Program-made: the position numbers and the translations under genes
Notes under the pieces: generated by a model
Told to the model about the DNA's origin: nothing
Databases searched by the model: none
The model's input: the letters and a program-made list of their open reading frames with translations, nothing else
From: Aliitabrizicola sp031408575
GTDB taxonomy: Bacteria; Pseudomonadota; Alphaproteobacteria; Rhodobacterales; Rhodobacteraceae
Length of the DNA: 64,000 bases
Reading direction: 5' to 3'
NCBI GenBank assembly: GCA_031408575.1
Contig: JANNWS010000146.1
Coordinates: 14,748 to 78,747, forward strand
Part shown: positions 15,686 through 23,369 of the stretch, in pieces
How positions within the stretch are numbered: position 1 is the first letter of the stretch
Layout of the letters: each line of letters opens with the position of its first letter

Positions 15686-16938
15686 CAGGCTACGTTCACG
15701 CCGGTCAGCATTTCCAGCTGAGTGCCGCGCGCAACCGTCACGTCCGCAGTCGTCAACGCGGTCAGCCGCAGACCGCCCGAGGCCGCGTCCGAGAACGGAT
15801 CGCGGATCAGGTCCACGGCACCCCAGATTCCAACGAAAATTGGGGCGACACCGCCCGCGTTCGTTGTCAACAGCGCGTTGACGTTGTTCGCCACGGGTGC
15901 TGCCAGCGCGTTCGACGTCATCGCTATGTTGGCCAGCGGGATGTTGTCCAGCATCCTCGACCATTCGCTCACAGCCGTGCTTGCGATCAAAGTTCCGTCC
16001 ATTTTCGACCAGACTTCCGGGCGGATCAGAAGGCGCACCGCGTCGGGCGCGCCTGCGGCATTGGCCAGCATGAACCGCTGCACCGCCGCCCGGAACACCG
16101 ACCAGGTGGCAGCCGCGCCAACGGCGGCGCTGGTGATGCCATAGGTCGCGGGCGTGGTCATGACGCCCAGCGGTTCGCCGGACGCGCCCGCGCCAAGGAA
16201 AATCGCCTTGTCCAGAGCGGCGGCAATCGCGCCGTTCATGTCGCGCCGCACCGCGTCCTCGAGCGCAGAGCCCGACTGCAGCATGGCCTTGCGGCTGATC
16301 TGCATCCGAATGCCCAGCGTGTTGTTCGGTGCCAGCGCCTTGTCCACCGTGGTGTAGGCGGTCGGACCTGCGACAGAACCGGATTCCGTGGTCTGCCAGC
16401 CCGCCGTCACGGCGGAAGTCGTTACTGGCCACTCAACCAAACCAGCCTCGATGCCGATCATCTGCGCACCCATGCGGGCCGCTACCGAGTCCGGGAACAG
16501 CCGGTCGATGATCGGGCGCGTCGAAAGCGGGTTCGGGGTGCCAGCGGCAACCGTGTTCCGGCGTTCGAGCGCAGCCCATGGCACCGGGGTGCCACGATAG
16601 CCGCCCTTCGCGCGCAGCTCGGTCACGGCTTCCAGCGTGCGACCGTCCAGGGCGCGGCCTTCCTGCAGCAGCAACGCCACCTGGCGCAGCTCAAAGCCTG
16701 CGATCAAGGCTTCCCATTCGTGACCGGCGCGGGTTTCCAGATCGGCCCCGGCGTCGCGGCGTTCGGTATCTTCGGCAATCAAGGCCGCACGATACCGCGT
16801 CTCGTTGGCGCGATACTCTGCGTCCATCGTTTCCATGTTGCGGATTTCGTCCGCCGTGGCGTCCGCCTTGCCGACAAGGACCGTGAGCGCCTGCCGAATT
16901 TCCGACTGGCGCCGGGTGATCTTCACTGAGTCAAGCAT
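15685..16938 (-). CDS. Major capsid protein (HK97 fold)
   Basis: 417 residues. The first 110 form a charged helical scaffold-like delta domain (KITRRQSEIRQALTVLVGKA, then DAEYRANETRYRAALIAEDT) expected to be removed by the adjacent protease. The rest fits an HK97 head protein: GWQTTESG, ISRKAMLQSG, AIAAALDKAIFLGAGASGEP and a C-terminal AVDLIRDPFSDAASGGLRLT. The start ATG at 16938 follows AGGAG by six bases and overlaps the HNH stop by 8 bp. A satellite-owned capsid would let it form small heads of its own. Confidence 0.88.
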   Translation of the reverse strand: MLDSVKITRRQSEIRQALTVLVGKADATADEIRNMETMDAEYRANETRYRAALIAEDTERRDAGADLETRAGHEWEALIAGFELRQVALLLQEGRALDGRTLEAVTELRAKGGYRGTPVPWAALERRNTVAAGTPNPLSTRPIIDRLFPDSVAARMGAQMIGIEAGLVEWPVTTSAVTAGWQTTESGSVAGPTAYTTVDKALAPNNTLGIRMQISRKAMLQSGSALEDAVRRDMNGAIAAALDKAIFLGAGASGEPLGVMTTPATYGITSAAVGAAATWSVFRAAVQRFMLANAAGAPDAVRLLIRPEVWSKMDGTLIASTAVSEWSRMLDNIPLANIAMTSNALAAPVANNVNALLTTNAGGVAPIFVGIWGAVDLIRDPFSDAASGGLRLTALTTADVTVARGTQLEMLTGVNVA

Positions 16939-17278
16939 CGGGTTCTCCTGTTGTGATGCCTCGTTTTCCGGGCCGCTCGAGTTGCGACACGGCTTCCGCC
17001 CAAGCCTGGCGGGCGTCCGAAGGCGGGCGATGCCCGCACTCGATTCTGGTTTTTTTCGTGTGACAGGAACCGCACAGAGCCTGAAGATTTCCCGGTTCAT
17101 AGGACAATTCGGGATGCGTCCGGACGGGCTTGATATGGTCCACCTCGAGCCGCCCCGCCGTGCCGCAGCACTTGCAGCGAAAGCCGTCACGCTCGAGGGT
17201 GGCCATGCGCAGAACCTGCCAGCGCGCGCCTCGCGTGACCCGCTTCGAAAAGCGGTGATGATCCTGCCTCACGCCCAT
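16931..17278 (-). CDS. HNH endonuclease (packaging-associated)
   Basis: 115-residue HNH nuclease. C38/C39 and C69/C72 supply zinc ligands around the core LEVDHIKPVRTHPELSYEP-GNLQALCGSCHTKKT; D47-H48 and N64 fit the HNH catalytic pattern. In phages with HK97-type terminases such genes lie beside the large terminase and assist specific cutting at cos sites (family knowledge). Its start overlaps the terminase stop by 10 bp. Confidence 0.88.
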   Translation of the reverse strand: MGVRQDHHRFSKRVTRGARWQVLRMATLERDGFRCKCCGTAGRLEVDHIKPVRTHPELSYEPGNLQALCGSCHTKKTRIECGHRPPSDARQAWAEAVSQLERPGKRGITTGEPDA

Positions 17279-18903
17279 GTCATTCTCGATTTCGGCTTGG
17301 GCAGGGCGGCGATCCGCGCGCCCTGGGCGACGGCAAGAACGGTTGCAGCAGCGGCGTCGATCCGCCCTGTGCTGCGCGCCTTGGCCAGTTTCAGGTTGTT
17401 CGCAGGGTCGCGCAGGCAGACCGCATCCTGAAACGCGCTGAGCAACAGCAGCGAGGGAAGTGCCTTCACTTGCCCGTCGAAACAGGCGCGGCGGAACCGC
17501 TCGCAATCCTCGCCACCATCGCGGAAGCCCTGCCCGCGCCAGACAAGCGGGGCCCGGATGCCTGCCCGCACAATCGCCTCGCCCAGCTCCGCACCCTTGA
17601 AGCGGTCCATCGTGATTGCCGCGACCGGCAAGCCTTCGACATGGCGGATCACTTCGGTCAGCCAGGGCGCAACCGGCACGGTCTTGTCGCCCAGCACCGA
17701 CAGCTCGCCCCGGTCCAGCATCTGCACATAGCGCCCGGCCACACCGTCCATCTGCCCCCGGTCCAGCAGGCTTGGCTGCGACGGGAAGGTGCCAAGACAT
17801 TCGAGGCGACCTGTCTGCGGCCAGTAGAACGCAGCGGCCGTCATGCTGGCCGATCCGCCAAGGTCGATCCCGATGACGACAGACCCTTCACGCGGCGGAA
17901 GATCGTTCACCTCGCAGGCATGCCATTCGTCCAGCGTGATCAGCAGGTCGCGCGCCTCGCCCGAAACCCGCTCGTTCCGGTTGTAGAGGCGGAAGCTGGT
18001 GAGGTTGGAACCGCCCCGCGCAATGGCCCGGCGCGCCTCTCCCTGCAGCCATTCCAGCGATCCCCCGATGCCATATTCAGACCCGGGATTGGCCAGCAGA
18101 AGCGAGTCCGGATCGTCTGCCGGCAGGCCGGGCGGGGGCCGATGTTCCTGCACATATGACCCCGGCACCGGGTCATCAATCCAGCGACTGAAGGGGTGCG
18201 TGTCGTCGCTGGCTGACGTGCTGATGATGAAGGCGCGACCGTTGCGCTTTCCAAGGCCAGATCGAAGTGCAGCCTCGAGCTCGTCCCCACGGTCAAGCGC
18301 CCAGTGCCCGCGCTCGTCCATGATGCACATGGTCGGAGCACCGCCGAGGATTGACTTTGCGTCGGCCGCAATGACGCGCAGCACATGCCCGCCGCCGTCG
18401 CCTTCATACTCGATTTCCAGACGGGGCGCGCGACGGAAGATCAGCCGCTTCTGAATTTCCAGCGGAAGCGATTTGCAGAAACCGGCGGCGAAGTCATAGG
18501 CCGTTTTGCCCTGATCCCGCGTCCGGGCCGCGATGATGATCTCGCGGCGCGCCTGGCGATCCCAAGCGCCAATCAGCGAGCCAAGTGCGATCCCGGACGA
18601 AAGCGCTGTCTTTGCGTTGCCTCGTCCGATGCTGAGAATGGCGGCCGCAATGCCATCGCCCATCGCGCCTTCGACAAACCGGCGCTGAAACGGGGCCAAC
18701 TGGACCAGCTTCCCGGCGTTCGGACCCTCGGGTATCTGCAAGGTATGCATGAATTGCATGGCTCGCTCTGCCGGGCTGGCCGGTTCATCGCCGTCCCGCT
18801 GCGCGAAAATTGTGGAGTTAGCACGTCGGTCCCACCCCCCAACGGAAAGGGGGGCATTGGGACCATTTTCGCCGAACATGTCGCTGATCACCGGGCCGTT
18901 CAT
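17269..18903 (-). CDS. Terminase large subunit
   Basis: About 544 residues. Walker A is SIGRGNAKT (about residues 91-99) and Walker B MCIMDE, forming the packaging ATPase. The C-terminal RNase-H-like nuclease shows IGIDLGGS, MDRFKG and DAAAATVLA as likely acidic metal ligands. The ATG at 18903 follows AAAGG by six bases; in-frame starts at 18924 and 18930 (GTG) add 7-9 residues and cannot be excluded. No small terminase gene is recognisable next to it, so specificity may come from the split-gene product, the HNH protein or the helper phage. Confidence 0.88.
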   Translation of the reverse strand: MNGPVISDMFGENGPNAPLSVGGWDRRANSTIFAQRDGDEPASPAERAMQFMHTLQIPEGPNAGKLVQLAPFQRRFVEGAMGDGIAAAILSIGRGNAKTALSSGIALGSLIGAWDRQARREIIIAARTRDQGKTAYDFAAGFCKSLPLEIQKRLIFRRAPRLEIEYEGDGGGHVLRVIAADAKSILGGAPTMCIMDERGHWALDRGDELEAALRSGLGKRNGRAFIISTSASDDTHPFSRWIDDPVPGSYVQEHRPPPGLPADDPDSLLLANPGSEYGIGGSLEWLQGEARRAIARGGSNLTSFRLYNRNERVSGEARDLLITLDEWHACEVNDLPPREGSVVIGIDLGGSASMTAAAFYWPQTGRLECLGTFPSQPSLLDRGQMDGVAGRYVQMLDRGELSVLGDKTVPVAPWLTEVIRHVEGLPVAAITMDRFKGAELGEAIVRAGIRAPLVWRGQGFRDGGEDCERFRRACFDGQVKALPSLLLLSAFQDAVCLRDPANNLKLAKARSTGRIDAAAATVLAVAQGARIAALPKPKSRMTWA

Positions 18904-18962
18904 CGTCTGCCTTTCGTCTTGCATCGTCACCGCTGCCGATAGCGAGGGACACTTGTGGGTTG

Positions 18963-18992
18963 GGGGTTTTCCCCCTTTAGGGGGGAAACCCC
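18963..18992. other. Strong GC hairpin in the RepA-terminase gap
   Basis: In the only long gap (about 18931-19252) of the head operon, GGGGTTTTCCCCC (18963-18975) pairs with GGGGGGAAACCCC (18980-18992) in a 13-bp stem with loop TTTA and a single G-T wobble. No T-run follows on the minus strand, so a simple terminator is unlikely. An RNA attenuator, a packaging (cos/pac) signal or a replication origin structure are options. No convincing gene was found in the rest of the gap. Confidence 0.55.
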
Positions 18993-19252
18993 ACCCTGCC
19001 CCTCGGCCGTGCTGATCAGGTGTTTCATCGTCGTTTCGCCGCTCCTCTCGTCATTGGGTAAGCCTTCCCCGGTCGCAGACCCTGCGTTGGTCATGGGGCC
19101 ACGTGGCCAGCGCCCCCGGTCCTCTGCATTGTCGGCTCTGGCCTTAGTGCCGATGGTCAGCCAAGCAGCGCCCCTCATGGCGGCACAGTCGGCATACGAG
19201 CAGCCTGCTTCAGCAGGGCAGCCGGGACAGATCGGCGCGTTTGGCCTTGGGT

Positions 19253-20071
19253 CTAAGCGTTCCCCCTCTCATGCTTGACAACACGGGTCGTCACCGTGTC
19301 CCCGTCGCTGTCCGTGCCCAGTTCCCGCAGCTCGAGCGTGAACGGCATTTCCTTGCCGCCCTGCATGTCGCGCTGTTTTGTGGTCCGGGCGATGGTGAAG
19401 GGCTCACCCTCGGGGCGGCTGATGCTGATCTCCGTGTCAATGGCTGCGCGCAGGCTGGAATGCCCCCGCGCGCCACGGGCAGCATCCTTTCCGTGATGGT
19501 GCACCAGCATGATGTGCGCCCCAGTGCGGTCGCGCAGCAGGTCCAGCGATGCCATAAGTTCGGCAATGGCTGGGGCGGCGTTCTCATCCGCCGCGCCCAT
19601 CACGCGAGCCATGGTGTCGATCACTATCAGGGCGAAGGGGCCATGCAATTCGGAAAGCTGGTTCAGCGCCTCGGCAAGTGGTGGGGCATCGCCGTTCGGT
19701 CCGGCCAGCCGCACTGACCCGCGCAACACCATGAAGCGCGCGCCACGGGCGACAAGGCGATGGTCGAACATGGCCCCACCCTCAGCCGCGACATAGAGCA
19801 CCGCACCGCGCTTGACGCGACAACCGGCCCACTCCTGCCCCTCATGCACATGGTGCGCAAGGTCGATAGCCCAGAAGGTCTTGCCAGCGTTCGCATCGCC
19901 ATACACGACAGAAACAGCGCCCCGGTCGAGCCAACCCTTCACCAGATAGGGCCGGTCAAGCGTCGGCTCGAGCTCGCCTGCAAATTCGATCCGGCCCAGA
20001 ATCCGCTGTGCCTTTTCGGTCATGGGCCGGGTCTTCATCGCCTTCACGTTGTCAAACTGCCGTCCGGTCAT
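19253..20071 (-). CDS. RepA-like hexameric helicase (AAA_25/RecA-fold ATPase)
   Basis: 272 residues. Walker A VYGDANAGKTFW (about residues 57-66), Walker B ALIVIDTMARVMG, and the downstream HHHGKDAARGARGHSSLRAA fit plasmid RSF1010 RepA-type helicases. These load at an origin and unwind DNA for replication. No primase was recognised in the element, so the host may supply one. The start at 20071 follows GGAGGG and overlaps the connector stop by ATGA. A replication gene inside the head operon is unusual. Confidence 0.82.
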   Translation of the reverse strand: MTGRQFDNVKAMKTRPMTEKAQRILGRIEFAGELEPTLDRPYLVKGWLDRGAVSVVYGDANAGKTFWAIDLAHHVHEGQEWAGCRVKRGAVLYVAAEGGAMFDHRLVARGARFMVLRGSVRLAGPNGDAPPLAEALNQLSELHGPFALIVIDTMARVMGAADENAAPAIAELMASLDLLRDRTGAHIMLVHHHGKDAARGARGHSSLRAAIDTEISISRPEGEPFTIARTTKQRDMQGGKEMPFTLELRELGTDSDGDTVTTRVVKHERGNA

Positions 20072-20598
20072 ACCCCGACCCTCCGATAGCGGGCGGCAAT
20101 CCGGGCCATGTGTGGCGACATTCCGTTACCCTTGGCATCCGCCTGGCCGCGCAGGTCATAGAAGACTGCGGCTTGATCCAAGATTGCATGGCGCAGGTCG
20201 GGCGGTATCGCCGCCGCCGTGGTGCCAAAGCCAGCGATGTATGTGATAACCACGTCACCCTCGGGGGGCGTGTCAGTCAGGCGCAGCGACGGGCGCAGGC
20301 CATAGATGATGGTGAAGGCGGTAACGGCTGCACCGGCAACCGTGATGGTCAGGGTCGCGCCCGACACATGCGGGGCAATGGGCAGAGGAAACCAATCGGC
20401 ATCCGGCCATGCATCCAGCGTGACACGGATCGACTGGTTAAGCAGCGCGAGGCCGGAATACAGTTCCAGCTCCCATGCGGCGGCGTCAGCCATCCGGACC
20501 GCTTCCGGCACCATGTCGTTCGTCAGGCGGGTATGATCGGCAAGGTCAGCCTCGACAAAGAGGGCGGCATTGAGCCGGGTCAGGCGTTCAACGCGCAT
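20068..20598 (-). CDS. Head-tail connector/adaptor protein (gp6-like)
   Basis: 176 residues. The N-terminus (VERLTRLNAALFVEADLADH, then LTNDMVPEAVRMADAAAWEL) and C-terminus (IPPDLRHAILDQAAVFYDLR) match the helical ends of phage head-tail connector proteins of the gp6 type, with a beta-rich insertion between (GATLTITVAGAAVTAFTIIY). It closes the portal and offers the docking surface for a tail, so for a tailless satellite it would be the interface to the helper phage tail. Its ATG forms TGATG with the upstream stop. Confidence 0.75.
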   Translation of the reverse strand: MRVERLTRLNAALFVEADLADHTRLTNDMVPEAVRMADAAAWELELYSGLALLNQSIRVTLDAWPDADWFPLPIAPHVSGATLTITVAGAAVTAFTIIYGLRPSLRLTDTPPEGDVVITYIAGFGTTAAAIPPDLRHAILDQAAVFYDLRGQADAKGNGMSPHMARIAARYRRVGV

Positions 20599-21152
20599 CA
20601 CGCATTCCCCTTTGCATAGTCGAGGAAGCGGGTGCGGTCGGGTTTCGGGAAGGCGCGCCACAAGGTCATAAACAGACGCTTGCGGGTTTCCAGATGCATC
20701 GCCCTGTTGCCGAGGTTGTCTAGGACAGTTTCCAACAGCGCCACCAGAACTTCGGGCGGTTCAATGCTGGCCCACCAGCGGGCTTCCTCTTCCGCGTCCA
20801 GGAAGAACTCGCAGGCGCGCTGCCCGCCGTGCGTCAGATCGGCGAGCGCGGCGCACATGAGCTGCACCGCGTCGTCGGGGTGCGCCCAGCCAATCGCTTC
20901 GGCAAGCACGGTGGCCCGTTCCATCCGCTCTTTCAGGTCTTCGGGGTCGAGGGAAAGCGGAACACTGCAAGAACGCGGATCAGTGTCGTGTACGGGATTT
21001 GTACGAAGAAGCCGGGTTTCGCCCTCGTTTCGTTCTGCAATTTCCTGCAGGTTCGAGGCGTCCGCCTGTTCAGGCAACACGTAGTCTGTTGTAAAGTCAG
21101 GATTAAATGGTGCTGTGAGAGAGGATTGAACTCTCGACCTCACCCTTACCAA
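20598..21152 (-). CDS. 3' part of the attachment-split gene, first gene of the head operon
   Basis: The frame runs from inside the attachment core to a TGA forming TGATG with the connector gene. Codons within the core correspond to tRNA-Thr sequence. Beyond the core it reads FNPDFTTDYVLPEQADASNL and later helical text such as ERATVLAEAIGWAHPDDAVQ and ALLETVLDNLGNRAMHLETR. The integrated copy has no credible start: the nearest is GTG at 21080 without a ribosome-binding site. Joined to the stub at 10735, it would be a 188-residue protein starting MTQTLVRV. Family unknown; small terminase or activator roles are guesses. Confidence 0.7.
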   Translation of the reverse strand: MVRVRSRVQSSLTAPFNPDFTTDYVLPEQADASNLQEIAERNEGETRLLRTNPVHDTDPRSCSVPLSLDPEDLKERMERATVLAEAIGWAHPDDAVQLMCAALADLTHGGQRACEFFLDAEEEARWWASIEPPEVLVALLETVLDNLGNRAMHLETRKRLFMTLWRAFPKPDRTRFLDYAKGNA

Positions 21153-21154
21153 GG
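21107..21154. repeat. attR: right copy of the 48-bp attachment core
   Basis: Identical to 10678-10725. This copy completes the functional tRNA-Thr gene, so integration leaves the tRNA intact and displaces the duplicate 3' fragment to the far end. Confidence 0.93.
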
Positions 21155-21182
21155 GTGTGCTCTACCACTGAGCTACCACAGC
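21108..21182 (-). tRNA. tRNA-Thr(GGT)
   Basis: 75 nt including an encoded CCA. The acceptor arm GCTGTGG pairs with TCACAGC (one G-T). Anticodon stem CACCC/GGGTG encloses loop TTGGTAA, giving anticodon GGT. T-arm GAGAG/CTCTC with TTCAATC. It is the integration target of the element, and its transcript points directly into the element's head operon. Confidence 0.95.
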
Positions 21183-21285
21183 TTCGGGGCGATACCCGCG
21201 ACCCCGGTGCGCGAAGTAGACGCAATTGGGTGGTCGCGCAAGCGCAATCTGGACCATCGGTGACACCTGCGATATGGAAGGTCGC

Positions 21286-21468
21286 ATGACGGATACGTCC
21301 CGAAACCCTTCCACGCCAGACAAGGCAGCGCCCAAAAAGGCGGAGCAGCGCGCAGATCGGCTGAAGGCCGCGCTGAAGGCGAACATGGCGCGCCGCAAGG
21401 CGCAGGCGAAGGCGCGGGACGACGAACCCTCCGGCCGCGACAAAGGCCGGCAACAAGAGACGGAATGA
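21286..21468 (+). CDS. Small basic protein upstream of murA
   Basis: 60 residues, highly charged and probably one long helix (KKAEQRADRLKAALKANMAR followed by RKAQAKARDDE). GGAAGG precedes the ATG at 21286. Similar lysine/arginine/alanine-rich miniproteins sit before murA in related bacteria (recollection, not searched). Function unknown. Confidence 0.6.
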   Translation: MTDTSRNPSTPDKAAPKKAEQRADRLKAALKANMARRKAQAKARDDEPSGRDKGRQQETE

Positions 21469-21477
21469 GGCGGCTGC

Positions 21478-22746
21478 ATGGATTCGATACTGATCAAGGG
21501 CAACGGCCCGCTGAACGGGCAGATCCCGATTGCGGGTGCCAAGAACGCTTGCCTGACGCTGATGCCGGCCACGCTGTTGACCGACCAGCCACTGACGCTG
21601 ACCAATGCGCCACGCCTGTCGGACATCGCCACGATGACGCAGCTTTTACGGTCGCTGGGGGCCGAGGTGGCGACGTTGCAGGGCGGGCAGGTGCTGGCGC
21701 TGTCGTCGCATGCTCTGTCCAGCCATACGGCGGACTATGACATTGTGCGAAAGATGCGGGCGTCGATTCTGGTGCTTGGCCCGATGCTGGCGCGCGATGG
21801 CCATGCGGTCGTCTCGCTGCCCGGCGGCTGTGCGATCGGCGCGCGCCCGGTCGATCTGCACCTGAAGGCGCTCGAGGCGATGGGGGCAGAGTTGGACCTG
21901 CGCGACGGCTATGTGCATGCCAAGGCCGTCTCGGGGCGCTTGCACGGTGCGGTCATCGACTTTCCGTTGGTCTCGGTCGGGGCCACGGAAAACGCGCTGA
22001 TGGCGGCAACGCTGGCCAAAGGCACCACTGTTCTGAACAACGCGGCGCGCGAGCCGGAGATCGTCGATCTGGCCCAGTGTCTGCGCCGGATGGGCGCACA
22101 GATCGAGGGCCAGGGGACGGGCACGATCACTGTGCAGGGCGTGGACAGCCTTGGCGGCGCGACCCACCCCGTGGTGGCCGACCGGATCGAACTTGGCACG
22201 TATATGCTGGTGCCGGCGCTCTGCGGCGGAGAGGTCGAATTGCTGGGTGGGCGGATCGACCTGGTGGGCGCGTTCTGCGAACGGCTCGATGCGGCGGGGA
22301 TCTCGGTTGAAGAAACGACGCGCGGGCTGAAAGTGGCCCGCAAGAACGGGCGGGTGCGGGCGGTCGATGTGGTAACAGCGCCGTTTCCGGGCTTTCCGAC
22401 CGATCTGCAAGCGCAGATGATGGCACTGCTTTGCACCGCCGACGGGGTGTCGGTGCTGGAGGAACGTATCTTCGAAAACCGCTTCATGCATGCGCCCGAG
22501 CTGACCCGGATGGGGGCAAAGATCGACGTGCAGGGCGGGACGGCGACCGTCACCGGGGTGGAAAAGCTGAAAGGCGCGCGGGTGATGGCGACCGATCTTC
22601 GGGCCTCGGTCTCGCTGATCCTCGCGGCCCTTGCGGCGGAAGGTGAAACGGTGGTCAGCCGGGTGTATCATCTGGATCGTGGCTATGAGCGGGTCGAGGA
22701 AAAGCTGTCGGCCTGCGGGGCGCTGATCGAAAGGATTGCGGGCTGA
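21478..22746 (+). CDS. murA: UDP-N-acetylglucosamine 1-carboxyvinyltransferase
   Basis: 422 residues, the normal MurA length. It transfers enolpyruvate from PEP to UDP-GlcNAc, the first committed step of peptidoglycan synthesis. K22 lies in AGAKNACL. The active-site loop LPGGCAIGARPVDLH carries C118, the residue attacked by fosfomycin. GAGGCGG precedes the ATG. The stop forms TGATG with the DUF2948 gene. Divergent from tRNA-Thr. Confidence 0.96.
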   Translation: MDSILIKGNGPLNGQIPIAGAKNACLTLMPATLLTDQPLTLTNAPRLSDIATMTQLLRSLGAEVATLQGGQVLALSSHALSSHTADYDIVRKMRASILVLGPMLARDGHAVVSLPGGCAIGARPVDLHLKALEAMGAELDLRDGYVHAKAVSGRLHGAVIDFPLVSVGATENALMAATLAKGTTVLNNAAREPEIVDLAQCLRRMGAQIEGQGTGTITVQGVDSLGGATHPVVADRIELGTYMLVPALCGGEVELLGGRIDLVGAFCERLDAAGISVEETTRGLKVARKNGRVRAVDVVTAPFPGFPTDLQAQMMALLCTADGVSVLEERIFENRFMHAPELTRMGAKIDVQGGTATVTGVEKLKGARVMATDLRASVSLILAALAAEGETVVSRVYHLDRGYERVEEKLSACGALIERIAG

Positions 22747-23222
22747 TGGCCGATGCACGCTTTGAGGAGGGGGGCGAGGCCCCGTTGCATCTGGTGGCGC
22801 GCGAGGCGGGCGATCTGGCCGTGATCTCGGCGCTTGTGCAGGATGCGGTGTTTCCGATCACCGAAATGCGCTGGCAAAAAGGCCAGCGCCGGTTCGCGCT
22901 GCTGGTGAACCGGTTTCGCTGGGAGGATCGCGACGCCGCCGAACGCGGCAAGCGCGGCTATGAGCGGGTGCAGTCACTGCTGGTGGTGGACGAGGCGTTG
23001 TCGGTGCAGACGCAGGGCATCGACCGCAGCGACGGCGACATGGTGCTGTCGCTCATGTCGGTGGCGTTCGAGCCGGGCGACGATGGCACCGGGCGGCTGG
23101 TTCTGGTGCTGGCGGGCGACGGGGCGGTGGCGCTGCACGTCGAGGCGCTGGAGGTGACGCTGAAGGATGTGACGCGCCCCTACCTTGCGCAGTCGGGGCG
23201 CGCACCCGGACATTCGGAGTAG
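22746..23222 (+). CDS. DUF2948 family protein
   Basis: 158-residue alphaproteobacterial protein of unknown role. Family-like text includes LVAREAGDLAVISALVQDAV and FALLVNRFRWEDRDAAERGK. It is conserved between murA and hisD in Rhodobacterales (from knowledge of the locus). Translationally coupled to murA by TGATG. Confidence 0.85.
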   Translation: MADARFEEGGEAPLHLVAREAGDLAVISALVQDAVFPITEMRWQKGQRRFALLVNRFRWEDRDAAERGKRGYERVQSLLVVDEALSVQTQGIDRSDGDMVLSLMSVAFEPGDDGTGRLVLVLAGDGAVALHVEALEVTLKDVTRPYLAQSGRAPGHSE

Positions 23223-23235
23223 CGCGGGTGGAGGG

Positions 23236-23284
23236 CGCCGGGGGCTTTGCCCCCGGACCCCCAGGTATTTTAGCCGAAAAGAAA
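23236..23284 (+). repeat. Dispersed hairpin repeat, copy 1
   Basis: CCGGGGGC (23238-23245) and GCCCCCGG (23249-23256) form a stem with loop TTT, followed by ACCCCCAGGTATTTT and an A-rich tail. Copies with the same order occur inverted at about 53209-53255 and 62186-62236. Located between DUF2948 and hisD genes. Confidence 0.7.
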
Positions 23285-23369
23285 CCCGATTTGGCGTGCT
23301 TTGGTCACGATGGAGCGCTTGAGCCCCTTGGCCCGGGGCGCTAGATGCCGACGCGAAGGAGTGCCGCCC

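Larger units (their letters stand above)
10678..21154. mobile_element. Integrated capsid-forming phage-satellite-like element in tRNA-Thr
   Basis: A 10.43-kb unit plus one duplicated core, flanked by a perfect 48-bp direct repeat of the 3' part of tRNA-Thr(GGT). Minus-strand genes are, at the left, int, an excisionase-like gene, a MerR-like regulator and two small genes. To the right run the head genes: split gene, connector, RepA helicase, large terminase, HNH, major capsid, prohead protease, portal and a small gene. A repressor and a small partner read rightward between the blocks. No tail, tape-measure, lysis or recognisable small-terminase gene is present. This gene content and size match capsid-forming satellites (cf-PICI-like), which borrow tails from a helper phage. 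Nearly all junctions overlap by 1-10 bp and no frame is broken except at the attachment core. Confidence 0.85.

Noticed and set aside
18927..19178. Small open frame before the terminase as a small terminase gene
   Set aside because: Composition is dominated by the GC hairpin, no helix-turn-helix is visible, and the possible starts lack good ribosome-binding sites.
13829..20598. Head genes as a gene transfer agent cluster
   Set aside because: Rhodobacterales GTAs carry tail and baseplate genes and are not flanked by att repeats with their own integrase. This block has neither tail genes nor GTA gene order.
21646..22758. Long antisense frame across murA
   Set aside because: It mirrors murA codon bias, is rich in His/Arg/Gln and has no ribosome-binding site or homologous motif; a shadow of a GC-rich gene.
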